Origin: Cylindrotheca closterium
Lineage: Eukaryota; Bacillariophyta; Bacillariophyceae; Bacillariales; Bacillariaceae
DNA: 20,060 bases
Reading direction: 5' to 3'
Assembly: GCA_933822405.4 (NCBI GenBank)
Contig: CAKOGP040001763.1
Span: forward strand, 1 to 20,060
Every line of letters starts with the position of its first letter. Position 1 is the first letter of the stretch. Positions 9,963 through 19,271 of this stretch are shown piece by piece. A program made the position numbers and the translations under genes. The notes beneath the pieces were generated by a model. That model saw only the letters and a list, made by a program, of their open reading frames with translations, did not search any database and was not told where the DNA came from.

Positions 9963-10384
9963 TATAGTTGAAAACACCACGATATAGACCTACAGTATCA
10001 GCTCGATTCCATCAGATAGAGCAGAAAGGCAAGGAAGAAGTCAAACCCTTGAAGCAGGATGCATTTAGCTATCACAACCACATTTGAAACTCGTGCTCAA
10101 TAACATTATTATTGCTGCTCAGGTTGATTTCAACTTCTCGAACAAAATTTCACTCACCCCAAGCAGTAATCCAGCATTTTCTCCAAAGTTTCCGAAAGCC
10201 TGTTTGATAACAAACGTCCGCCTCTCAGCCATTTTAACCCTTGGCAAAGAGCCAACATGAAGTAAGATAGTATGTACATCTTACAAAAGGTTATTGATTA
10301 CTACTGCACACTACAATAGAGACAGATGACTTAGAGATGGACAATTATTACCCTGTGCGCTCCATGTAAATCGGTTTGAAGATT
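9963..10384. other. Intergenic stretch between NAA10-like and YceD-like genes
   Basis: The stretch lies between two convergent stop codons, so it should contain both 3' UTRs. On the minus strand 10232-10119 holds a 37-codon open frame with ATG and balanced, protein-like composition ('MAERRTFVIKQAFGNFGENA...'). Inside it is a GTGAGT that could be a splice donor, near 10159. I could not connect it to other exons or a family. No RNA gene or repeat is evident. Confidence 0.5.
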
Positions 10385-11152
10385 CTAGCCAGAAATCGAT
10401 GCCTCTACGGGGTCGGAGCCAGGCAACTTGGGGTAAGGGTCAAGCGCAAGCCAAAAATTCTGAGCCACCAGCTCTCCTACGTCAAGTAATCCTGTCGAAA
10501 GCGAATATATGTGCTCATCTTCCAGAATATCCTCTCTAGCATTTTCCGAGGCATCTAAAATACCCTGCAGCTCAACCAAATCGTCTAGGTTGTTTATTTG
10601 AGCACTCTTCAGGTTTTGCTTCTTCTTGGATTCTGAATAAGAAGAGGCATCATCGTCTTCCATGCGAAAGGAGGCATTTGATGTTGGTTTGACGAGAGAG
10701 TCAACTTTACACTCAAAAGATTCCACGAACTCCTTGTTTGTTCTGACACAAATTCGGGTGAGACTCGCGCTGATAGTTCCTTCTATGTAAACAGTGACAA
10801 GCCCATTGCTTCTTGAATCACCTCCGACATTGTAAGAGCTGATGCTTAAGTCGGCTTCCAACGAGTGAAGTGTTTTCAATTCAAATCTCAATTTCAACGC
10901 ATGACACTCTTTCTCCGTAGCCGATATTACGGTTTTGAAATCCCGTGTTCGTCTTCTGTTCCCACCTGCTGTTTTCAATATCTTCTCAATATTCAAAGTT
11001 CTGGAGAATTCATTCATGGAATGGTCGTCATTTTGTGATGAGAGGCATAGATCAAATCTGCCATCTTTGGTTTGTGGAGGCACAAACGACGACACTCTTG
11101 CCGCTATCGTAAGAACGAAAACGTAATAGAATAATCGCTTCATTGTGGGCAT
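10385..11152 (-). CDS. Plastid-targeted YceD/DUF177-like protein
   Basis: A single-exon frame of 255 aa, ATG at 11152-11150 (a second Met at residue 4 is equally good). Residues 1-22 form a signal peptide, and cleavage at 'ARVSS|FVPP' leaves Phe first, as required by the diatom 'ASAF' plastid-import motif. Ser/Asn-rich residues then serve as a transit peptide. The mature part carries the DUF177 pattern: 'VTVYIEGTISASLTRICVR' followed by 'ESFECKVDSL', an acidic linker, then 'LLDVGELVAQNFWLALDPYPKLPG', a classic C-terminal signature. Bacterial and chloroplast YceD proteins are needed for 23S rRNA accumulation, so a role in plastid ribosome assembly is likely. The first Cys pair of the bacterial family is reduced: only one Cys is seen in 'ICVRT', with another in 'FECKV'. 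The family call rests on motif resemblance. Confidence 0.7.
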   Translation of the reverse strand: MPTMKRLFYYVFVLTIAARVSSFVPPQTKDGRFDLCLSSQNDDHSMNEFSRTLNIEKILKTAGGNRRRTRDFKTVISATEKECHALKLRFELKTLHSLEADLSISSYNVGGDSRSNGLVTVYIEGTISASLTRICVRTNKEFVESFECKVDSLVKPTSNASFRMEDDDASSYSESKKKQNLKSAQINNLDDLVELQGILDASENAREDILEDEHIYSLSTGLLDVGELVAQNFWLALDPYPKLPGSDPVEASISG

Positions 11153-11381
11153 GAGTCAAAGGCTTGTTTCATGATACGCTGGAATAATGGAAAGGAGGGA
11201 ATTATTCCTCGGAGGAGATGTCATATCGACCGTATGAAAGCAGACCGTTTTCGAGTTTGGTGAACGAAGCCCAGACGATATCCAGCGATCATTGGAATCG
11301 CCAATTCTAACCTGCAACAAATTGATACTCGGCGTACAAGATTCAGATTCGTCAATTCTCCGCAAAAGGAACGCAGCAGCG

Positions 11382-12577
11382 ATGGTTGCAATTCAACGAA
11401 GTCAACTTCGTCAAGGACAATCAATATGTGGTGCGCAACTGCCCTTAGGAAATGATGATTCCAGTGCATTCTGCCTCAATAAAGCGTTGCCAATGTGCTC
11501 TCGCGTTTCGACCACGTCTAGGACATCGAGACTGATGTACATGGTTTTGGTGTCCTGGATGACTGCATTGAGGATCGATGGTAAACTAAACAATAGTTTC
11601 TACGTTCTTCAAAAGAAAGTTAAAACAATGAACACACAAAAAACGCAAACGTTCACCATGATGCAAGATTCGAAAAAGAAGAGAGATGCAATTTTGCGCC
11701 AAAATCGACAACAGCAACGAACGAGAAGATTATTCGACCACGAAGCAAGAATGAGCGAAGAACTCTACGAAATGAAGCAAAGCCACTCCAATTCTCAAGT
11801 GACAAAATTGATTGAACAGAGACAAAACGGAATAACAAGTAGTTGGGCACAACAGCGACACGATGCGTTGTATCACAAAATTATCAATCTACAATCTTTT
11901 GTTCAGGAGCAAAGTCGAAAGAGAGTCATAGAAAGGTACGGGCCGGGTCCTCATCACATGCGATTTGACGTCCTTACTGGCCAGAATGCTAGGACTTCCG
12001 GCACTTTCGTTGTCGAACTCGCACCCATCGACTTGGTGCCCTATTCTGTTGGTGTATTTTTGGATATGACAGCACATGGGCTTTGGGACAACACGGTATT
12101 TTATCACCACTCTTCGCAACATCATGTAATTGCGGCTGCTCCGGTGAATTTTGGGACATTTGATCCAAAAAGTCATCATTTCGAAGCGCTCGGTTTCAAC
12201 CGGCTTGAATTTCCCGACTATTCAAACAGTTATCCCCATTCCCTAGTAAGTCCTACAATGTTAAAACCCAGCGATGTTTCGTCCAACAATCTGCTAACTT
12301 GCCTTAACATATTCAATAGTTCACGCTAGGATTTTCCGGAAACGGGCCGAATTTCTATATTAACACGATAGATAATTCTGATCATCACGGTCCTGGGGGT
12401 CAGGTTCACCATGAAATAGCAGCCGATGCCGATCCCTGCTTCGGAAAGATCATATCTGGGCATCAAGCCTTAAAGCGGATGATGCCCGATCGAAGTGTGT
12501 CATTGAATCCAAACACTTGGGAAGACTACGATCTGACTCGCATTGTTAGCGTTCGACTGATTAGCATGGACGCTTAG
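11382..12577 (+). CDS. Coiled-coil / cyclophilin-like domain protein, 5' end uncertain
   Basis: Exon to 12245, a 74-base intron 12246-12319 (gtaagt...aatag), then exon 12320-12577, giving 373 aa from the first in-frame ATG. From about residue 84 on ('MNTQKTQ...') the sequence reads as a confident protein. It has a Gln/Lys/Arg-rich helical stretch of about 110 residues, then a fold resembling cyclophilin: 'GTFVVELAPIDLVPYSVGVF', 'NTVFYHHSSQHHVIAAAP', and after the splice 'FSGNGPNFYINTIDN' and 'ADPCFGKIISG'. The last two correspond to the 'GSQFFI' and 'VFGKV' strands of cyclophilins. The usual catalytic Arg and Trp are not evident, so prolyl isomerase activity is doubtful. Diatoms carry families of such proteins. 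The first 80 or so codons look poor, and the same DNA is open in other frames on both strands, so the true start or a 5' exon is unresolved. Confidence 0.65.
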
Positions 12578-12694
12578 GCTGCATGATAAACTAGGACATG
12601 GGGCATTCAGTTGGAATCATCTAATAACCGTTATTTCACCTCGGCGCAATTTTTATCTACGTATCTGGCAAGAAGCACCCACATTATGTAGCAC

Positions 12695-14727
12695 TCATTT
12701 GAGAGCGATGCCTAACAACATCTTTGAAAACTGCTCGTAATCAATACTCATATCATCATCCTCCACATCGATGATACTCTTTCGATCATCAGTAATTAAA
12801 TCACGGACACCACATAGAACTCTGTTGAGGTCACCAGCTCGTAAATAGCCAGAATCTTCTTTGTCCAATGCTCGAAACGTCTCAAGAAACAAGTGATAAA
12901 ACTCTGCCTCTGCCATGATACCCATGAAGTCTTCATATGAGATGACTTGCTTTCCATCCATTTTCTGATTTCCTTTTTCAATGTAGTTCTGAAGCTCTTC
13001 GTCACTCTTTTCTTCACCAATAGAGTCAACAAGACGGCGGAATTCAATAAGTGTGATTTCACCGTCTCCGTCTGCATCCAGCAAATTGTACGCATCGTTG
13101 AAATCACTTTGCTGAGACGATGACAGCAACTGAACCAGCATATTTCTTCGACGCCGAGCGCCCTGGTCCCCCAAGCGCGGTGTATTTGCGACCATGTAAT
13201 CAAAGCATCGCGTGACAAGTCGAATCAACTTGAAACGCATTAGCAAAGGTACCACAGTATCAGTTTCGACGCCAATATTGTGACCATCTTCCTCGGAGTC
13301 ATTGTCAACCCCATCAATTGGTCTTGGTGAGTTCACACTGCCACGAGCTTGGTTTGCCTTCTGTGCTTCGAGGTACTGGTTATCGTTCATTGTTGTTATG
13401 TCGCTCAACGTCACCCCGTATTTCTCGTTGATACTCTGCATCTCACTTTCGGCATCGACATGCGACTTTCCACTTAGTATACATGTTGAAGGGAAATCCT
13501 GGGCGTCGAACACAAGACACCTAGTCAAGGATGACGTTCGAATACTAGCAGCGCGGGGTTCACCAGTTATCAGAGCTCTTTCACCAAAGTATTCACCTTG
13601 TACGAATCGATTGATGACCGTACCAAGGTACGTCGGCGGGGTCGTTAGTGGATCCTCGAATGATGTTTTCTGACATATCTCTACTTCTCCTTCAACAATC
13701 ACATAGAATGTACTTCCAACGTTCCCTTCTCTCATGATGAGTGCACCGCTTTCAAATGTAAGCAAGGAAGCTCTTGATAACACGGATTCGAATTCAGATT
13801 CCAGCATAGTCGTGAAATATGGAATGGACCGAAGATTTGAACGCTCTCTTTCAATATATGACTGAGCAGTTGCGTCTTTGCTTTTGTCAACTTCGCCAAA
13901 CACTTTTGTCTCGGTTGCCGTTGTTTCCTTCTGTTTTCCAACCGACGTCAGCTGTCTAGTTTCTTTGTCGATCCGGTGCTGTACGAATTCGGAGAGCTTT
14001 CGCTTCAAAATAGGAACTGAAACACATCGCAAAATCAGTTTCATTACATGCACGTACACAAAGGAAAACAAGATGGACAAACCTTTAGAAGGTCCACATG
14101 GAAAAGTATCTTCTCTCATTCCTTGTGCATAGAATTGAATACTAGGAAGGGCAACAACTCCAATAGACTTTACATAATTTTTGTTGTTTTGTATGCTCAA
14201 ATCCGCCCAAATGATCGGTAGATCTTTGTACTTGGGATCTTTTACAATTGCATTGAACTTCGGTTCGAGACCTTTACAAGCGCGACACCACGGTGCGAAG
14301 ACTTTCATAACTAGGAGTTTGTCCTTATTCATTTCCAAAAGAGCACTAACGCGAAGTGAAACAATGAGAAACGCAAAATAGACTTTCGAAAACAAAGAGT
14401 GACATACTGGTGTTGTTCTGGGGTTGTTATATGATAAACACCGCCTTTTCCAAGTTCTGGAAAAGAATCCGTTTCGACTGTTTGTTCTGTTGCTACCATA
14501 AACTTGGACGGTGATCTTGATTCAGTGGTGTGGAATGGTAAAGGCTTGAAAATGGGTCCTTGCAATGAGCCGAATCCAGTTGCAAGCGGACATGTAGTTG
14601 CTGCAAGAAAGAGAAGAGATGTTGTCAAGAACGCAAGTGAGTGCAATGACTTGTGGCGCTGGGTCTCCACAGCTAATGGCAAGGTTTTCATTTTTGTGTG
14701 CCAAGTAACAGACCCAGTCTTCACCAT
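12695..14727 (-). CDS. Plastid-targeted thioredoxin / cNMP-binding / EF-hand fusion
   Basis: Exons 14727-14408, 14345-14083 and 14016-12695, with introns of 62 bases (gtatgt...gttag) and 66 bases (gtttgt...ttcag), giving 634 aa. A hydrophobic signal segment (about 31-50) ends at 'CPLATG|FGSL', an ASAF-like plastid motif. A thioredoxin domain follows (about 98-215) with active site 'APWCRACK' (Cys127, Cys130) and the cis-Pro in 'VALPSIQFY'. Residues about 258-368 form a cyclic-nucleotide-binding domain with phosphate cassette 'FGERALITGEPRAAS', close to the PKA/PKG type with its conserved Glu and Arg. The C-terminus has EF-hands: a canonical loop 'DADGDGEITLIE' (508-519), a degenerate one, 'DKEDSGYLRAGD' (579-590), and 'DVEDDDMSIDYE' (611-622). 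Inference: a stromal thiol-disulfide protein controlled by Ca2+ and possibly cAMP/cGMP. An internal ATG at 14691 could be the start. The stop lies 117 bases from the convergent cyclophilin-like gene. Confidence 0.87.
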
Positions 14728-14884
14728 GGTACGATACCAGGTACGACCAAAAGAAAGATGTTACGTTTTATTTTCGTGCAGCGTCCGTCGTTGGTACGCA
14801 TGGCGAATAGGTCGTGCATGTCTCTGTGACATCCCGTTAAATAATACATGCATACTCGTATTATCTGGACCGTGTGGCAAATTC

Positions 14885-15029
14885 GGACAATCTGTATCCA
14901 CACAAAAAGGAAAAGATCCTATACAAGTGGAATATTAATGTTGTGTACGATGCAGTAGGGAATAATGCAAGATGTCCCAAAGTACTGCATTCAACACAGA
15001 ATTGTCGTAGAAGTCGAATCGAGTTCTGT
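14885..15029. repeat. Left direct terminal repeat (visible minimum)
   Basis: It matches 19916-20060 without gaps, with about five substitutions. It probably extends right, because the other copy is cut by the window end. A candidate inner end is near 15240, where '...gagcaca' would give the usual CA terminus next to a minus-strand purine-rich run. At its outer edge the 'tgtt' seen in the right copy is replaced by 'attc'. In element orientation this is the 3' repeat. It lies 158 bases upstream of the thioredoxin-fusion ATG. Confidence 0.85.
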
Positions 15030-15037
15030 AAACAAGG

Positions 15038-15056
15038 GATTTTCCAAGGGAAAATC
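15038..15056. repeat. Hairpin, 8-base perfect arms
   Basis: 'gattttcc' and 'ggaaaatc' are perfect reverse complements separated by three bases. It lies just beyond the part of the left repeat that can be compared, so it may be an LTR hairpin, for example near the RNA end. Confidence 0.7.
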
Positions 15057-15252
15057 GTCAAACTCACTTTTGTGATTGAATCATCAATTCAAGCCAAACA
15101 TTAATCAAATAGGAACAATTTCACTCAAAGTATACCTAGACACAGGAGAACTATTGTCATGAAAGTGTTGTACAGTTGATTATGAATTTAGATTGCAGAG
15201 AGTTTGTTCTGAGCGCTAAAGGCACTCATGATAGAGCACATTTTGCTTTAAT

Positions 15253-16953
15253 CTAACACAGACCAAAGAGTTCTGCAATTTCTTGAAGGGTTAGACAATG
15301 TTTCCGTAGAAAGGTCCGAAGCTGTTGGATGATACGATCTCGTTTCTCAGATGGGAGGCTCACCGTAAGGGCGCGGGAATCAATCAACCAGCCAAGGCAG
15401 TGTCGACGATGGGAGAAAGTAGTGGTGAACTTTTCCCAAGACACGCAATCTCGAATCCCTTTTGAAGCATCTGGGAAGCCAAGGATCAAATACAGAGCCT
15501 GAACACTGGAGGCTATTGTTTGTCTCAGTGTCTTTGCGACATCAACATAAAGACAATCATCCACATGGTGGTCGAAATTGGGTGGGATCCGAGATCCGTC
15601 CGGAATGAAGACACCTTTGTTGATGGAGTCAGCTTCCGCTGGGGTGAACTGTGCGATCTCGTCAGGTGTTGGTTCAGGTGATGTCGATATCGCCGGAAGG
15701 TATCGTAGAACCCTAGCAATTGTAGAAGCCTGTGACCAGAGGAAGCGTGCAAGAGTCATACGGCTTAAGGCTATAATCTCAAAATTCGACGGACAGGTAT
15801 TGCCACCGAATGTCAGACCAGTGCAGAAAAACAGGAAACCAAAAATGGAAAACGCGTGCATGCCAATCACATTTGGGTTCCATTTCCCGTGGCAAAAGGC
15901 GCCCAAGACGTCGTCGTCACCAAGGTAAAGTTCCTCAGATTTGTAGCTGATCCGAGCATTGTAGATATATGCCAGGTGGTTCCGAAGCGATTTTGGAAAT
16001 TCGACCTTGTGCTCCGTATCTTTGGTTGTCATATCGTTGGTAGCGATAGACTCAAGCAAAGGACGAAAAGTGCCATCAAAGATTTGACGATCGCTCTTTC
16101 CTGGGACAACCACCAGGCCATGTGGGATCTGCTGTGTATCTGGTAGGAAAGGTGTCAACAGAGGGTTGCCAACAAGGCTGTGGGATCGGGCGAAATCCTT
16201 CTGGACTGCTTTCTGTGTTTTTTCGACATTGGTATAAACTGAGTCGTGATTTCCATATTCAGCGAAGGATCGCCGATTCTTCTCGGACAACGTAGCATTG
16301 ACATAATTTGGACAACCGTCAACGAGCACGCGCCGTAAATTTGCAACAAGACCATCATCGACTGATGCCGCACGTAGCTCTGGTTCCAAAGCGTTCCAAT
16401 CACGATGGGCCCCTGTATGTATGTTCCCAACATAGCGAACGGCAGTAGCTACATCCAAGTTGTAATGTAACAAACAGGCGGTGAACATCCGGCTCCAACA
16501 GTGCATGACTTGGCCCATTGGTGTATCCGAAAGAAGGACGGAATAAAGTGGCCGAAAGTCAACAAACTTGTGGCCCTTGAGTAGCAGACGAAGAAGTAAG
16601 GCTCCGGAGAAAGCCTTGCCCAAGCGATCGCCGGTCGTTTTGTCCAAGTAGCCGCTCTTGTAGAGAAAAACAAAGGTATGGCGAAATGTACTTTCCGTCT
16701 TGAAGCATCGGTCATTACTGTCCTTACCGTATGGTGACTCCACAGCGAGGGCAGTTCTACTTGGGAGATCCCAAAGAAATTGGGATTGTTCCGACCAAGT
16801 AAAGGTAGGTGTTACCCTTGCGCCCTGTTCCAGAATATGGCGGAATCGTTCCGCAACAAGCATGTCCGCAGGGTCAAGCTCGTCAAAAATTGTCCGAGTT
16901 GGGGCATAGTCCTGGAGAGCGCACTTGTCCTGTGGATCAATGCAATGTGACAT
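15253..16953 (-). CDS. Reverse transcriptase of retroelement, truncated after the palm
   Basis: The frame is open from 17037 (TTG) but an in-frame TGA lies just upstream and the first ATG is at 16953, giving 566 aa. Residues in this paragraph count from 17037. The N-terminal 280 residues are unrecognised. RT palm motifs follow: a substrate-binding stretch 'GKSDRQIFDGTFRP' (313-326), motif A 'GDDDVLGAF' (373-381), motif B 'GLTFGGNTCPSNFE' (407-420), and the catalytic motif C 'HVDDC' (491-495). The 'CLGWLID...LPSEKRDRI' region (547-569) resembles the end of the palm. The frame then stops at 'EIAELFGLC', the point where related proteins continue into thumb and RNase H. The type of motif B is not that of common Ty1/copia or Ty3/gypsy elements and is closer to DIRS-like ones. 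It may be expressed as a fusion with gag. Confidence 0.75.
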   Translation of the reverse strand: MSHCIDPQDKCALQDYAPTRTIFDELDPADMLVAERFRHILEQGARVTPTFTWSEQSQFLWDLPSRTALAVESPYGKDSNDRCFKTESTFRHTFVFLYKSGYLDKTTGDRLGKAFSGALLLRLLLKGHKFVDFRPLYSVLLSDTPMGQVMHCWSRMFTACLLHYNLDVATAVRYVGNIHTGAHRDWNALEPELRAASVDDGLVANLRRVLVDGCPNYVNATLSEKNRRSFAEYGNHDSVYTNVEKTQKAVQKDFARSHSLVGNPLLTPFLPDTQQIPHGLVVVPGKSDRQIFDGTFRPLLESIATNDMTTKDTEHKVEFPKSLRNHLAYIYNARISYKSEELYLGDDDVLGAFCHGKWNPNVIGMHAFSIFGFLFFCTGLTFGGNTCPSNFEIIALSRMTLARFLWSQASTIARVLRYLPAISTSPEPTPDEIAQFTPAEADSINKGVFIPDGSRIPPNFDHHVDDCLYVDVAKTLRQTIASSVQALYLILGFPDASKGIRDCVSWEKFTTTFSHRRHCLGWLIDSRALTVSLPSEKRDRIIQQLRTFLRKHCLTLQEIAELFGLC

Positions 16954-17037
16954 AGGTGCGGACCGAGACGCATAGTAGTTGACCTGTCGGGTAAGAGTGC
17001 TTACTGATGCGGCCGCCACTTGGTGGGGCAACAACAA

Positions 17038-17127
17038 TCAACCATGAGAGAGAAGGAAAATTAACTAGGACGTAAGTGGAAAGCAAAGTTGTGATAAGAA
17101 AGAAAGGTACTTAAGTAAAAAGAAAAA
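17038..17127 (-). other. Spacer between gag-like and RT frames
   Basis: About 90 bases, pyrimidine-rich on the minus strand, with no coding frame joining the two ORFs. An ATG at 17045 begins only a short frame. How the RT would be translated is unclear. Confidence 0.5.
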
Positions 17128-19271
17128 CTAATCGGTATGTGGTTCCTGCCCAGGAGCCCATTTGACGTTTGGAGTTGATTGGACCCAGGTCTTGAAGGAC
17201 TCCTGTTCGCTAGCAGGACGAGATTGGTACACTCGCTTATGGAGATGGAGCAAAGGGCAACGAGTATTCGTGCACTGGAAATTTCGGAAGAGGAAGTTGA
17301 CGCAGGCGGTCTTCTCTACACCGTTGACTTTCCACTTTTGGTCTGGCATCGGTGGCCGTCCGGTGGAAGTGCAGATTAGCATGCCCCTGGTGTTGCTTTC
17401 CTCGTTGTTAGGCTTTGGCTTCTTTGCAGGTGAAGCGACTGTATCTTGCTTGGAGGATGGTGACTCGGAGGACCGTTTGCCAGAAGACGAAGCGTCAGGG
17501 GTCTCGGTGGAAGAAATCAGGACACTCAGGGCGGATGTCCTGGGATAGTTGGGGCGGCGACAATTTTGTAGTCCTTTGTCAATCTTGTCCAGCAGGAGCT
17601 GTGTCTGGGCTCTTGCGCCAGAGAAGAGTTCAGTACGTTGAATGGTGCCCAGTATCGTGCTTCGGCGTGGAGAGTGAAGTCCTTGGCCTCAGAGGCAATG
17701 ACCTGGAAAACGGTTTGGAGGTCATGGAGGATGTGGACAGCGACACCCGTGAGGTCGATCACATGCTGCCACTGGACGGCGTCAGGTCGGGACAAAGCAA
17801 CCATAACCGTGTCAAACTGTTCCACCAAAAAGGGTGTGTTGTTGGACATGGAGAAGTTTTCGGTTGCAAAGTCAGCAAGTTGTGCGACGTTGGAGATGGT
17901 GCTCTTGATGTCGGCAATGGAGGCGCAGCGACCCTTGGAGTACAATTTTGTCTTCTTGGAGGCCCTTTTGGTGACATGCTCACCCATGTCTTCTTGCATA
18001 CAGGCTTCTTCATCTTCGTTAATATGCTAGGCCAAGTCATTGTCGGTCCTGTCGGAAGGGAGGAACTGAAGGAGACTGAAGCAGGACAGTGCATCGGATG
18101 GGTTCATTACCAGAGATCTGGTGGTAAAGCTGGCTCCTTGGATTGCCGCCATCCCAGCTGCCTGGATGCGATGGACATCCCAGTCAAAGAGAGCATGGTA
18201 AGCATTGCGGGTAGGTTGGAGCCCTTCAATGGATTGCTCAAAGGCTTCGTGGAAGAAACGAAGCACAAGTTGGGGCTTGGCCTTCAAAATGGTCTTCCAA
18301 GCGGACGAACAATCAGCCAGTACGTATTCAACACTCCCATCCGGGTGGGTGATGAAATGGCCAAAGAGTATTCGCCAGGACAGTAGGACTCGCTCTTGAG
18401 CTTTGTTTGCCGCGTCGTTGGTGGCCGTGGTCTTTGATGCCAAAATTGCCTCCTTGATGATACTGGCGTGGTCGATTGGTTGGGCAGCCCCGGTAGGAAC
18501 ACTTGGTTCGGCAGAGACATCGGTGTGGGCACGGGAGAGCGCATCGACCTTACTGTTGAAGCTCCCAATGTACTTGTAAAAGGACTCAGAGCCGGTCCGG
18601 GCGTCGCAAAACTTGTACCCAGATGCTGTGGAGAGAGTATTCTCGGAGATTGCAGCTAGCTGCTCGTTGACAATAAACTGGTCCAGTGGGATAGAAGTCC
18701 GGCCGACGAGTGTCTCGTCGACAAAAAGGCTTCTTCCCATCGTATTCTTGAAGAGAAAGGCATGAACTTCGACCCATAGACGTTCGTGAGGCGAAAGGAC
18801 TAGAAGAACTTCTTCAGTGACGTCTTGGGTAAGGTCCAGATCCGGTGGCATCTTGCTACCTGGAACAAGAGGGCAGAAAACCGAGACAGCACAGAAGGTT
18901 GGTGATTCGACTGTGAAGTCGATGTCTTCAGGTAAGTCTGTGCACAAGACGGCGCGGCCATTGTTGCCCACCCCAATCACCCGTTTGGAGAGTTCGTCGG
19001 GGTCAATGGTCACGGGGATCGCTTGGGCAAGGTCGTCTCGGAGGGAGGCAAAGATACCAGCCGACATTCCATTGTCAAGGATAACCTTTTTTGGGATGGT
19101 AACGACCGTGAGCTTTCCTTGAGGGTCGAAAAACATCAGACCAAGTGCCGAGGTGACAGCAGTGGCACAATCAGACATGCTGGACGAGCCATGGAAAACG
19201 TTCTTCAAGAGGGCATCGGAGTCCGCATCGGTGGGGAGGGACTTGATAGAAGAGTATGAAGGGAATCGCAT
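17128..19271 (-). pseudogene. Gag-like protein of retroelement, broken by stop and frameshift
   Basis: The ATG at 19271-19269 opens a frame that meets TAG at 18029-18027. The same frame then continues without other stops past 17999 ('HINEDEEAC...'). Near 17630-17645 the good frame changes: the original frame runs to a TGA at 17526 with poor sequence. The neighbouring frame then reads 'ELFSGARAQTQLLLDKIDKG', a Ser/Pro/Lys-rich linker, a zinc-knuckle-like 'CVNFLFRNFQCTNTRCPLLH' (C-x9-C-x4-C-x3-H) and a TAG at 17130-17128. Size, order before the RT and the C-terminal zinc motif suggest a nucleocapsid-type gag. The N-terminal 400 residues match no family I know. One nonsense and one frameshift lesion make this copy probably non-functional. 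Confidence 0.7.

Noticed and set aside
14329..14395. Thioredoxin-fusion start at 14395 in the long open frame
   Set aside because: It begins at TTG and its first codons are the 62-base intron. Splicing to the exon starting at 14727 adds the signal peptide and the 'YHITTPEQH' lead-in normal for plastid thioredoxins.
17162..18399. Long plus-strand open frames (up to 323 codons) opposite the gag-like region
   Set aside because: They are antisense shadows of the minus-strand gag-like frame in G+C-richer DNA. The zinc motif and the reading-frame continuity are on the minus strand.
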